Positions 11,134 through 25,012 of a stretch of 64,000 nucleotides of DNA are shown piece by piece. Position 1 is the first letter of the stretch; each line of letters opens with the position of its first letter. The DNA comes from Amaurobius ferox (Eukaryota > Arthropoda > Arachnida > Araneae > Amaurobiidae): positions 68,334,754 through 68,398,753 of the forward strand of contig OX578139.1 in the NCBI GenBank assembly GCA_951213105.1, in the 5' to 3' direction. The notes beneath the pieces were generated by a model. It made no database searches and had not been told where the DNA came from. It worked only from the letters and a program-made list of their open reading frames with translations. A program made the position numbers and the translations under genes.

Positions 11134-13490
<2,357 letters not shown>

Positions 13491-13614
13491 ACATATATGA
13501 TCTTTTCCCGGCCACTCTAACGGTTACTAATTTTTTTTTTCCCGGCCACTCTAACGGTTACTCTAAGTCCTCGGACGAGTCGGGTGGTCTGGGTTTTCGA
13601 CATATATGATCTTT
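13491..13614 (+). mobile_element. 59-bp mini-insertion, copy B (partial dimer), with 15-bp target-site duplication
   Basis: Direct repeats acatatatgatcttt at 13491-13505 and 13600-13614 flank a 94-bp insert. The insert contains the first 22 nt of the unit (13507-13528), then AA and ten or more T, then a complete 59-bp unit (13541-13599) ending tctgggttttcg. The full unit folds like copy A: GGCCACTC (13544-13551) with GGGTGGTC (13582-13589), and ACTC-GTCC with GGAC-GAGT. Four positions of the outer stem differ from copy A, and pairing is kept. Confidence 0.85.
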
Positions 13615-13975
13615 GAATTAAAATTGCGACAATTGTAAACTGCAATCTCAAACTTTATAAATACATCACATCAAGGACACAAAATTTGATATATGTAACA
13701 CATTATTTTCTATTGTTATGTAAAATATTATTTGTTACACGTCAATTATGAAGCATTTCGATAAGAATAATGAAACTTGCCTGAACTTGATTAACCGCAG
13801 TTGGGATATTTGCTAACATGTTTCACTGTCAATTAATTAATTGAAATATAACAAATATAAGAAAATTACTTTGAAGATATTGACTCTGTTTTTTTAAACA
13901 CGGCTGATTTATTCCAATTAACAATGACTACTTTGTCCCACATCACTAGCATCGACTTATATTTGTTGATTTTTA
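13615..13975. other. Unassigned AT-rich DNA
   Basis: Nothing recognised apart from ordinary AT-rich sequence. Confidence 0.4.
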
Positions 13976-14250
13976 CCTTCCCTGCAATACATGGTGATGT
14001 ATAGGGAAAGTATTGGAATCATGCCGAAAGTCGAGTTTTCGACGGATCTACGAGTTTCGAGACCTCTAGAATACGAAAAAACTATTTTTAGCGTGACGTC
14101 TGTGTGTGTGCCTGAGTGTCTGTCTGTCTGTGTGTCTGTGTGTCTATCTGTGTGTCTGTCTATGTGTCTGTCTGTGCAGATTTTGTATCCACTCTAACTA
14201 AAAACTAATGGTCCGAATTTCATAAAATTTGGTAGGCAAGTCACTTGTGG
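13976..14250 (-). mobile_element. HINE-like fragment (3' end)
   Basis: The terminal segment ccttccctgcaatacatgg and the following ~250 bp, including a TGTC-rich run at 14100-14175 and an aaaatttggtaggcaagt block, match the left part of the copy at 36469-37422. The rest of the element is missing. Confidence 0.65.
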
Positions 14251-14586
14251 GCGAATATGTTGCTGTTATACAGTTTTGTGTTTGCTTCAACAAAATACTT
14301 GGGCTTGAGAAAGAGTTTTGGAGAAGTGAACAAATCCATGATTTAGGCTTAGCCCGTGTCCATGTGTGTAGCATTAATGCTTGGATTTCATTTGTTTACT
14401 TTTATCATTCCCGTATCATTGCTTTTTGATGATTTCTTTAACTTGATGATTCGAATTTTGTTTTTTTATTTTTTTCCATTCGATTGTAGATTTGCAAATT
14501 TATACTTTTATTTTGTAAGCTTGTTAGAAAGTTAGGTTTGTCGAGTTACAGCTTCTCATTTGTCTTTCATTGGACTTTCAAACTAC

Positions 14587-14636
<50 letters not shown>

Positions 14637-15124
14637 CGATACATAACTACAGATATAGACGATAATTAACTAAATATTTTAGAATTGAAGCTTGAATTTT
14701 CATGAACGCCTATAGATGGGGCTTGTCTTATCAATTTGCCAAAATTATCAACAAAGTAGCTGAAAAAAATGAGCAAAGGTTGCGGAATGTTTTACAGTGT
14801 AGCTGAAAATTATCACATCGGTCATTAAGCACACAGTTTATCTTTTAAATTACATTTATTTATGTAACAGTCAGTTAATAAAATACATTTTTAGCAATAA
14901 CCATTAATAATAATTAATTTATCATTAATTCAATCTCTTCTAGAAATGACCTTGGAGGTTTGTGAGACCTTATTATTACTGAATTCGATTATCATTACTG
15001 TGCTTGATATTTTGTTTGTACATTATATTCTCAGTTTTCCTACTTAGGTTGAGTAAAAGGATGTTTGCTTCAAGTTTTTAGGATGATAGATGATATAATA
15101 TCTACAAATGCTTCTATAATCTTT
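14251..15124. other. Unassigned DNA with (TA)n tract at 14589-14634
   Basis: One (TA)n microsatellite of 46 bp. Otherwise AT-rich DNA without recognisable frame or repeat. Confidence 0.45.
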
Positions 15125-15220
15125 AAAAAATCTGATGTGGGCAGCATATGACTTTCCTTATATAATCCAATGAATTAACTACTTTTTCAGCAAAAAAAAA
15201 TAGGTTATTCTTATAGTAGA

Positions 15221-16315
15221 CTAACAGCGAATTCCCGGTGTTGCTTGGAATTTACCATGCAAAATTGTGATAAAAATTACATCTGAGCATATAAGGCCAT
15301 GAATCTTATACATTGTTTTGTCACTGTGAAAGATGTAAATGCATTGCATTATGTAAGAAAACAAAAATCATTGCATTATATAAGTCATAGCAGCGTAAAA
15401 AAGAATCTTCCTCATAAAATGCTGATAATTAAATAACCATTTTCAACACTTTACAACATAGTTGAAAAGTGGTTATGACTTTGTTCATTCTGTCTGTCTG
15501 TCTGTCCGTTAGCACGATAACTGCCGTAAAAAGCCATAGAGAGTCAGGCGATTTATGTTTCGATGACGTCATTTGAATCAAGTTCGTTTTCTTGTTGTAA
15601 AGTTTTAAAGTTTTAAAATATAATTAATTATTACAGTATTGTGATATATTATCGGTGAATGTATCGCATTTTAGAGATATTTAAATAAAATTAAAGTTGG
15701 AATGTGTTTCATAATCAATAATTTATGCATGATTGATCTTTCTTGTGATTTTTTAATACATTTCGTTGTTGAGTAAGCCTGTGAGAAATAAACCAGGGTG
15801 ATAGTTTCCATTTATATTCATATCTCAAACCTGCGATTTTCAAAAGTGACTAATACGTTCAATTAACTTTCGCAAAACTCAGAGATTTAATTGATTTTCA
15901 CGTTTTAAGCCAACTATTTCCAATCGTTTTTGTTAGGAATCATTGAGTTAGAGAGTAGAACTCCTAGGAAAATGTTTCGTTTTCCATCAACATCTCGATA
16001 ACCCCTGGTCTTAGAAACTCAAACCTTAGACAAAATTCATAAAGGGTTATTTCAAAGCTACCCACCAAATTTTATTAAATTTTGTTCAGCCGATGTCCCG
16101 TGATGATAAGACATACGAAAAGTGAAGTTTTTCACTAATATCTCGAGAACCACTGGTCGTAGAAACTCGAAACATAGCCTATGTTTTAAGAAGGGTAATT
16201 TTCAGACTACCTACCAAATTTTATCAAATTTAGTTCAGCCGTTCTCCCGTTATGGTGGATCATACATACATACATACATACATACATACACACTTTTCCT
16301 CTTTATATATATAGA
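15221..16315 (-). mobile_element. Non-autonomous Helitron 3
   Basis: Minus strand: TCTATATATATAAAG at 16315 to CGCTGTTAG at 15221. Flanks are A (15220) and T (16316). The empty site GTAGA|TACTTAT is seen intact in the paralogous HINE-like copies near 21391 and 30400, so the boundaries are certain to the base. The interior matches Helitrons 1 and 2 and carries a (CATA)n run near 16262. Repeat family C is nested inside at 15441-15755. Confidence 0.8.
15441..15755 (+). repeat. Repeat family C, short copy nested in Helitron 3
   Basis: Begins with the hairpin CAACACTTTACAAC...GTTGAAAAGTG, then a (CTGT)n run and ttagcacgataactgccgta. It ends near tttatgcatgattgatcttt. The flanking Helitron sequence (aaataaccatttt ... 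attgttcagtaa) is continuous in Helitrons 1 and 2, which defines this as an insertion. Contains tgacgtca at ~15568. No coding capacity. Confidence 0.65.
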
Positions 16316-16976
16316 TACTTATGTGCTTTCCAAGATATTGAATTTTCGACGATTAGTCGTCATTTTCATTGATTTAGCGCCATTTTTATCCATTTGGCGA
16401 GATTTTCGTTAATTTGGCAACATTTAAAGAAAACGCCAAGTTGGGGACTTTCCGCCAAATTCGTCGCCAAAATCTCACCAATCGTTATGGACGGAGAAAT
16501 AAGTTATTCTTATAGCAGATAAATGACTATTGGCGTTGAAATACAAAAGTATTACTCAAAGTATCTTTTCTCATGCATGGAACGAGCTAGATCTACGAGA
16601 ATGATGTCACCAAATTTATCGCATGATATGACATATGAAAAGTGAACATGTTTCTCAACAGTTAATATATTTTTTTAATTTAAGGGATTTTTTGATAAAT
16701 TTATTTGAAAAATGTGCAATATCTCGAGAACGGTTCATACGTTCTAAAGTTTATGTCAATTGTTTTCTAAGGAAAAATTATATAAGAAATGTCTATTTGC
16801 GTAACTTTATTAAAGGTTTTGAGTTTTTGATGATTTTTTCGAAATTTCACTCGAAAATTTAGAGGGTTCGAAACATTCGATTGCGTCTGAAAACACTAGG
16901 CTTCCAGTATTCACGGATTGTGATTTTTGTACCAAATTTCATTCGAATCGCTCCATTCGTTCGTGAGATATCGTCT

Positions 16977-16978
<2 letters not shown>

Positions 16979-17019
<41 letters not shown>

Positions 17020-17079
17020 CACACTCACACAGACACACATACACACACACACACACACATACACAATACACACACACAG
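16979..17079. repeat. (CA)n microsatellite inside HINE-like element 1
   Basis: CA/ACACAT-rich run on the plus strand. Equivalent runs occur at the same relative place in the copies at 21303 and 30299, so it is an element component. The His/Thr- or Val/Cys-repeat frames here are artefacts. Confidence 0.9.
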
Positions 17080-17207
17080 ATATTACCTGAAAAATGTTTG
17101 ATTCCTGATCAGGGATGCTTGAAACGTGCTCTCCCTTCGAAAACTCGAATTCCGAATTTCCAACCCCGTCACAATACTTTCCTTATACATTATGTATATA
17201 AGGAAAG

Positions 17208-17599
17208 TAAAAATAATAGGGAAAATTAAATATGAATAACTAATAAAAATTTAAATGTAAGGCCAAATTATTTATCTCAATCTCTATTCAGTCTCTGAAC
17301 AATTATCATTGAAGAAGATATTTTTTCAAACTTCTTTAAACCCACTTAATGTATTTAAAGTTGATGTCTGATAACTTCAACGATGTACTCATTTTTTATT
17401 ATTTCTTCAAGATCATATGTGGAGATCTGTTCCAGATATGTAAAGAGACACTAACGACGTAAGTTTTAAAATAATAAATGGGGAAATGACTAATTTCCGA
17501 GCGTCATGGAACCGCAGTAAGAGCTAAATAAATTAGAACCTTGATACGGGGAAGTATTCATTAAAAATAGGAAACGGGATTAGATATGAAAGACAAGAT
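17208..17599. other. Unassigned DNA
   Basis: AT-rich spacer between two HINE-like copies; nothing recognised. Confidence 0.4.
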
Positions 17600-18505
17600 A
17601 AAAAATCTGATGTGGGCAGCACATGACTTTCCTTGCATAATTAAACTTTGCTTCATTCACAATGAAATGATGGAGTTCAAGATAGTTTTGGCATTAAGCT
17701 ATCGCCACGTAAATTGAAATTGAACGCTTTTGAATACTTACTTATGAGTTCAAACAAAGTGACTTTTTCCTGCTCACATGCAAAATATTAATCAAAATAT
17801 AATTAACAGTTAAAGAATATACCACGGAATAAATAACTGTTGGCGACTTCTTCGGCATAAAACTAGAAGTATTTCGAAAAGTAACTTCGCTGGTAAATGG
17901 AACGGTCTAAATTCATGAGAATGATGTTAGCAGATTTTATGTTTAATATTGCATATGAAAGTAAACCAGTATTTTATGTTGCTACCTTTCACAGTTTATG
18001 TAATTTTGGGATAAAATTATTTGAAAAGCTTGTAATATCTCGAAAACAGTGCAAGCTAGAATTCTAATGTTCATGTCATTTGTTTTCTAATGAAAATTTT
18101 TATTATTATTTTTTGCTTTTTTATAATATAATTTGCTTTTATATTTATCATTATTGAGTATTTTGCATTTTTAATTATCTTTAAAAAATTAATTCGAACA
18201 TTTTGGAGAAATCTAAATGTTCGATTGCGTTTAAAATCAATATGGTTCCAATATTTAATTGATTATAATAATTGTACCTAATTATGCATGAAACGCTTCA
18301 GTCGTACGTGAGAGGTTGTATTCACAGGCTGACGGATACACATTACAACATAGATAGCCACTAACATACACACACACAGAGAGAGATATCACATTAAATA
18401 CGTTCTACTCGAATTTAGAGATGCTAAAAATGTGTTGAAAATTCGAATTCAAATTTTTTAACTCGTCACAATACTTGCCCTATACTTTATATAATGTATG
18501 GACGG
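17600..18505 (+). mobile_element. HINE-like element 2 (divergent)
   Basis: Starts aaaaaatctgatgtgggcag after a T. It contains the AATATCTCGAAAACAGTGCA block and a short ACACAC/GAGAGA run near 18370. It ends near tatataatgtatgg, with the terminal hairpin largely decayed. An older copy of the 15125 family. Confidence 0.6.
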
Positions 18506-21302
18506 ATATTAAAAAGATCAAAATTCATTATACCACTCAATATCTTAAATGTTCACTTAAATGATCATATCTTAAATGATCACTTAAATCGCATACTTAT
18601 CATTTACTATATCTTCAAGTCCACATCTCTGTACTGAATAAGTAAAGACACCCATCACGCAAATCTTAAAAGTGTCAAACATATGCCCATTAAATGGCGG
18701 AATTACTAAATTTCAAGCGTCACGGAGTCGGAATAGAAGCGGAAAATGAAATCTTGAAAAGAGAAAATAAATTCTTTAATGGGGAGGAAACGAGATTAGA
18801 TGCCAAAGACAAGAGCGAACAATTCCATTGAACTGTATAATAAATTGATTCTGTTTCTAACAACTGTGTAGAAGAAAATTTGTTTTTCAATTACTTTGAA
18901 ACGCAATATTTTCTTTTGTAAGTAATGAGTCAAATGTGAGATTTAAGGATAAATAACTACACTAAACATTATTGACATTATATTTATTGATAATTTATCT
19001 TATTGTAAAACGCACCGATTGATATCAGAGAGAACAATGGAATAAATCTTTAATTTGTTTTGAAGTATTATATTAAAAGGAATGTCTGAGTAAATAGGTA
19101 TTGTTTTAAATAAAAAAAAAAATACTCCATTTCTATTACCAATGGTTTTGTACCGAATTTAGAATAAAAACTACTCGATTAACATTACAAACATTTAATA
19201 TTTACAAATATTTTCCTTCATTTGAGCGAACGTTCGTTCTATCATCACACACTTCGTTTCGTTCCTCAACACAGTATCCCAAATCTTCTCTACGCATTCG
19301 TTCTGCGCACGCCAAATTCTCGCACTTTAATAAAGTCCAAATCGCCACAACCTTGATTAAATTAACAGATTCCATTTCTTATCAAATGGAACTGAACGTC
19401 AACTTATTGCTGTGGTTGACAACTTTCACGTTTTTGTATCATCATTTTTGATACAAAAATGAAACATAGTTTGACAAATCATACAATTTTCTGTCTATCA
19501 ACCAATTTCAGCATTGTGAATATCTATATGGAGATATCGATTTCGTTACGATAAACAATATTTCCAAAATATTACAACAAAATTTAAATAATATGCTAGT
19601 CAAAGAAATTTTTAGCTGTATGTATCTGTATTTATATAGTTATTTTATTAAATGTTTGTATTTCTACGAATCAAAAACAATCTATTAAGAAAATCCTATT
19701 TAACTCAGCTTTTTGTAGCACAACATTTTGAAATTGAATGGATAAAAAAAAAAACTATTTCACCTTATATCCCACAATTTCCAGTGCAGTTAGTGTATAA
19801 AGTCAATGATGAAATCTAAACTCTCAAATATTCGCAAACTATTGCCGAATAATGAAAAAAGTGTTGAAAATTTATCCGAAATAATTGAGGATAGATGTAC
19901 ACTCCCTACATGGGCGCTAACCTTAAATAGTTATTTTTAGCGTATTTGTAAAACGGCTATTACTCTTGTTCAGCCTATTTGTCTGCACATCCTCTTTTAT
20001 TACTAAAATTCTTCTAAATTCTGAACGAATTGTTCCACCACCAAGAAGTCTAATATACTGCCGGGCATGAATTTAACTTTTAACGTTGGTATGGATTAAA
20101 CTTTAACTGAGTAAGTACCTTGCAACTGTAAAAGGGACTCACTAGGTTTATCCTTGTATCAATTACTGCTTCTGAGAGATTGTCATGGAATTTAAATTAT
20201 TTGCTTACGTCGTCGTACAGTTCTTATATTCAAAGTCTCGGACAAATCAAACAAGCAATTCAATGTGTTGAAATTTCAATTTAACTTGGTGTACATACAA
20301 AATGACATTAAGAGTCTAGTGTAATAATTCTGCAAGAAGATAGCAGAGGCAATAAAATTTGAAGCTGCTGCAAAAATTATGAATTGGCGATAAAATTTAT
20401 AATATGTTTGAATTGCCACATTCCGTTGAAAAAAATTTAAACTATATATTAGTCATTCGTCAAATTTAGGAATAAGTGATAATTAAATATGCATTTGCAC
20501 ATCAGTGTCATACAATTAATCATTTCCTATGTTTTCAATTTTTTGAGTATCTTATCATTTTCGCAACAACATACAATTACGGAAGATTATGTGACCTATA
20601 GCAAATGGGCACTTTTTTTTACTTTGCCTTCTTCTGACGTTAATAACATTTTAGTCGATGTCGTAAAAGGATTTTAGTTGTTTTCGTCAGAAATAGATGT
20701 TGGCATTGCTTGAAGAATTTATTAATCACATCTCATTGCACAAAATTATGTTGTTCCTAGAAAATAGTTTCTTTTTTCCCTAGAATGATGTCTTGATTCC
20801 TCAAAGAGCATACAGTCGGTTTTTCTTCTCGTACAAAAGCTTGTTTTGTTTTCTTTTGTTTTGCTTGATTTCGAAAATAAGCTTTGTCATTGAGAAATGG
20901 GCGGAGAATAGTTGGAACACTAATTGGATGTGTAAAACAAATTCATTATTCACGGTATTTGCCTTTAAGAATAATCGTAGTTTAAAGTTATAAATATTTT
21001 GGTTTTTAATAAAATCTATGAAAAATATCTATGTATGAGTCCATCTATACATATCATGTGGTTTTTGTCGCAAAATGCTTGATTAAGCATCCATTTCAGT
21101 ACAGAAATTTAACTGTAGTTTGCAGGGAGATAAGTACACTATTCAAAACTTCAGCAAAATTCATAGAACATTTCAGTGGTGAACAAAAATTTCGTATGAA
21201 CTGTTGAATTTATTGAAAAATGTACTTACTTAGAGAGACCCTAAGCTCTGCTCCGATTATATATTTAAATACCAATTTTTACTCATCGCCTGTACGCTCT
21301 TT
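18506..21302. other. 2.8 kb unassigned AT-rich DNA
   Basis: No frame above 66 codons. A short perfect palindrome, tttttgtatc (19431-19440) with gatacaaaaa (19450-19459), could form a hairpin. The 62-codon frame at 20489-20677 begins with a hydrophobic stretch but has no other support. Confidence 0.45.
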
Positions 21303-22248
21303 AAAAAAGTATGATGTTGGCAGCACATGACTTCCCTTATATAATGCAATGAATTTACTACTTTTACAGGTAAAAAAAATGTTATTCTTACAGTAGATAC
21401 TTATATTCTTTTCAAGATATTGAATTTTCTTCAATTAGTCGTCATTTTCATTGATTTAGCATCATTTTAATCCATTCGGCGAGATTTTCGTTAACTTGGT
21501 AACATTTTAAAATGCCGCCAAGTTGGCGACAAAATCTCGCCAAGCGACAAAATCGATAAATAAGACAAAATCTCGCCAAGCGTTATGGACGGAGAAATAA
21601 GTTATTCTTACAGCGGATAAATGACTATTGGCGTTCAAATACAAAAGTATTACTCAAAGTATCTTTTCTCGTGAATCGAACGAGTTAGATCCACGAAAAT
21701 GACGTCACCAAATTTATCGCATGACATTATATATGAAAAGTGAACATGCTTCTTAATAGTTAAAATATTTTTTTTTAATTTATCGGATTTTTTGATAAAT
21801 TTATTTGAAAAATGTGCAATATCTCGAGAACGGTTCATGCTAGCGTTCTAAAATTTATGCCAATCGTTTTTTAAGGAAAAATTACATAAGAAATCTCTAT
21901 GTGCGTAACTTTATTAAAGGTTTTAATTTTTTAATAATTTTTTCAAAATTTCACTCGAAAATTTAGGAGGGTTTTAAAACAATAGGCTTCCAGTATTCAT
22001 GAATTGTGATTTCTGTACTAAAATTCATTCGAATCGCTCCAGTCGTTCGTGAGATATCGTTTTCTCGGACTCACTGACACACACACACACATACTTTTAT
22101 ACACACACACACACACACACAGACATCACCTAAAATGTGTTTGATTCGTGATCAGGGATGCTTGAAACGTGCTCTCCCGTCGAAAACTCGAATTCGAATT
22201 TTCGACCCCGTCACAATCTTTCCTTATACATTATGCATATAAAGAAAG
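21303..22248 (+). mobile_element. HINE-like element 3 (uninterrupted)
   Basis: Best uninterrupted plus-strand copy, 946 bp. Flanks are T (21302) and T (22249). It shows the start block, the intact GTAGATACTTAT site that is occupied in element 1, GTCGCC hairpin modules (21420-21600), the ATCTCGAGAACGGTTCAT block (~21820), a CA run (22078-22122), the palindromic gaaaactcgaattcgaattt block and the terminal hairpin. No frame with recognisable domains. Confidence 0.7.
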
Positions 22249-23127
22249 TAATATATGAAGGCCAGTGAGAAAAACAATAACATTATATGCGAATTTTCTA
22301 ATCAAATGTTTACCACCGGTCATTTAACCGGTCATGATACGTTTAGTGTTAATCAATGTTATGGATCTTTGGGAGATTTCTTTTTCCATTTTGATTTCAT
22401 CTGGGTCTGTGTAATAGTGAAAGAATCTTACTTTAAAAATATATATTTATATGTTTATATCAGTGGGATGGCTAACTGCATTGCCAAATTCAGGAGATGC
22501 TTTAGAAGTTAGCTAGTGTTGTTTAATTGTCTGTAAGTGCTCCAGCTGTAATTAGGTGAAAGTGCAAGTTGGTTTAACTCAGCGTTTAATGTATCATATT
22601 TTTAAAGTTCTATATTTATTGATTTGTAAACTAGACCAGTCAAGAAGTATCTGGAAATCCAGCCAGATGGCAAACTGTGCTATGTTTATTTTACAAAACC
22701 ATTTTTTTTCATCGGGTGTTCAATTAATCGCAATTTGAAATATTATAAATTTTTCAATTGGGGCAATATAATCCGTATTTGTTTAACCATTCATTCATTC
22801 GAAAAATATGATATTCGATTACATAAGTGTTTTGTTGGAGAGAAATAGGAGAATTTTAATTAACAGTTTATTTAATGATTCAGTTAGAGTATTAATAAAC
22901 ATTTGATTAACAGTTGATATGGTTAGTCCAGTTCTGAAGAATTAGAATCTTGCTGCAGGAAACATTACTTACTATTAGAAAGTATTTCATCCCGAAAGAA
23001 AAATTGGAACTTAATTGTCCTATGTCTGGTAATATAATTGTTTTAGTCTGTAACTTAATGCCTGGAAAATACAGCATAAATACAAAATAATCTTGTCTAC
23101 GAATTTCATTGCCAAATTACATATTTC
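22249..23127. other. Unassigned DNA
   Basis: AT-rich. Two short frames (22255-22512, 22556-22738) lack any recognisable domain. Confidence 0.4.
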
Positions 23128-23207
23128 TTCTTCAGGACAAACAAAAAGCGCGACCTCATTTACTCATTTGAATAAATGAAGTCACGTTTCTTATATGTCC
23201 TGAAGAA
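23128..23207. repeat. 80-bp imperfect palindrome (possible mini-MITE)
   Basis: Outer arms ttcttcaggaca (23128-23139) and tgtcctgaagaa (23196-23207); inner arms gacctcattta (23152-23162) and taaatgaagtc (23173-23183, one unpaired position). It would form a long hairpin. No target duplication seen. Confidence 0.75.
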
Positions 23208-23725
23208 AAAGGTTGATATCTGCCTTTGAAACTAGTATAGTTGTTAATTTTTTTAATTTTCGCTGTATTTACAAATTTTTTGTTTTGTGCAATTACTGCA
23301 GCAATTTTAGTTCTTACCACAATATCGATTATTATATATGTGGTTATGAAAGTTATGAATTCGGTAGAAAAAACGCATTTTAAAATATTTTGCGTTTAAG
23401 AAAAAGGTTTTAAACGTGTCCAATTTATTTTAGACACACGTATTTTGTTGCTCTGAAACTACATCGAATAGATAGATATTCATCGGGGATGCAAAATTAC
23501 CCGTGTTATACGTCAACCGTTGTCTAGTCACAAAGCTGATTGTTTATTCTAATTTCTATTTGGGTACAAAGGATATTAGTATACTTTTGTAGGAAATCTG
23601 ACGTTTTATTTTATTCAACAGTTAACAGTTTTAGCATTATATTATTATTTTATATTCATTTGGGTTTCCACATTTGTAGGCATTGAGCAAGAAACAAAGC
23701 TAATTCCAAATGTGGTAAGACAGGT
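23208..23725. other. Unassigned DNA
   Basis: AT-rich sequence without recognisable feature. Confidence 0.4.
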
Positions 23726-23756
23726 AGAAATTGTTGATCAATGATCAACAATTTCT
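23726..23756. repeat. Perfect 31-bp palindrome
   Basis: Arms agaaattgttgatca and tgatcaacaatttct, 15 bp each around a single A, with no mismatch. It directly precedes a ~92-bp tandem duplication. Confidence 0.85.
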
Positions 23757-23767
23757 ATATGCAATTT

Positions 23768-23950
23768 CTTTAGCCTTAAAACTGCATCACTGAAAGAAGA
23801 GGAAATCGGCATTTTTATAGAACGATATAGCAGATACTCTAATAGTGTTCACTAGATTTCTCTATAGCTTCAAACTGCATCATTGAAAGAAGAGGATGTC
23901 GGCATTTTCATATAAGAATATAGCAGATCTTCCAATAGTTTTTACTGGAT
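23768..23950. repeat. ~92-bp tandem duplication
   Basis: Two units share aactgcatcactgaaagaag / aactgcatcattgaaagaag, tcggcattttt/tcggcattttc and atatagcagat. About 80% identical by eye. No coding signal. Confidence 0.75.
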
Positions 23951-24179
23951 CTGGCAGCAATGGTCATGGCTGCCACTTACTCTTCAAGGCTCTCTCATGA
24001 GGTCGTTGCTTTTTGGGGCTCAGTATAAGGACTGTACGATTGATGAAAGTTCATGTTCTGAGAGTGTGTTACAGTATTTTATTGCGATTATTAAATAAGC
24101 TTGTCCTGATCAAATACCGATGATATATATATATATTTTATTGATTATTTTTCTAAGCAATTGTTGATTTGTGCACAAA

Positions 24180-24263
24180 TGTGGTTCCTGTTTACTGACT
24201 TCAAACTGTTTACTGACTTTTAGTGGTTCCTGTTTACTGTGGTTCCAGTTTACTGACTTTACC
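24180..24263. repeat. Short tandem repeat of tggttcctgtttactg
   Basis: About five degenerate units of 16-20 bp built on gtttactg. Confidence 0.7.
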
Positions 24264-25012
24264 TTCTTCAAATGACTTCGTAAAACATATTTGCAAGACT
24301 ATAACATGATAATCGAATGCACGATATGACTAATGGGTTTGTAACCTCAGGCGTAATTTTTATTCAATATACAACAGCACACTAAATAATTTAAATTTTT
24401 CTACGATATGTTAAGAAATTATTTATGTAACTCCGGAATTTACAATGCACTCCATTTGAAAAATTACTCTTAATGTTGTACATACATCATCTAATATATT
24501 TATTTTCAAAAGCAATTTCCTTTCAAACATGCATTTTCCAATGTATATAATATATAAGTGGACTTATTAAGTGTTTACTATTACGTAAAGCAATTTTAAA
24601 GTAGTTCTAGAATTCAAAAACTCTTACTTTATTATAAAAAAAAAATTATGTGAATAATCCAGTTTCCCCATTAGAATACTGTGTAATGCGTTTATCCATA
24701 ATGTGAGCGCAAGATATATAATCCTAAAGTCGTTAAAATATTTTTCGATGAAAAGGTCCTTCCGCGAAAGTGCCTTAATGGCAACCTCAATTTGTTTCTT
24801 GAAAATTTGATCACTTGCGCTCATAAATAAAGAAAACATTATTTTTATGCCCAGATAACAAAGATTTTAAATCAAAGGAAATTTTTTGTCAATACGCTTA
24901 TATACTAAAATATATTTAAAACATGTCATAATTTGTCTAAGTAGGCTTTGACACATCGATCGTTACGCTCTAATATGATTGCGTATTACATCCTAAATAA
25001 GCACGACTTTCT
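24264..25012. other. Unassigned DNA
   Basis: AT-rich; the 71-codon minus-strand frame at 24624-24839 has no recognisable domain. Confidence 0.4.

Larger units (their letters stand above)
15125..17207 (+). mobile_element. HINE-like element 1, interrupted by a Helitron
   Basis: Starts aaaaaatctgatgtgggcag and ends with the hairpin ACTTTCCTTATA...TATATAAGGAAAG. Flanking bases are T (15124) and T (17208), with no target duplication. The body holds a module rich in GTCGCC/GGCGAC hairpins (16320-16500), an ATATCTCGAGAACGGTTCAT block and a CA microsatellite (16979-17079) ~130 bp before the end. The layout (start motif, microsatellite, terminal stem-loop, T|T site) resembles the Helentron-associated HINE/DINE-1 class; no protein is encoded. 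Helitron 15221-16315 splits it. Confidence 0.65.

Noticed and set aside
16859..17229. Long frames over CA/TG microsatellites (His/Thr or Val/Cys repeats), also at 31213-31614 and 36466-36694.
   Set aside because: They are translations of simple repeats inside non-coding transposable elements.
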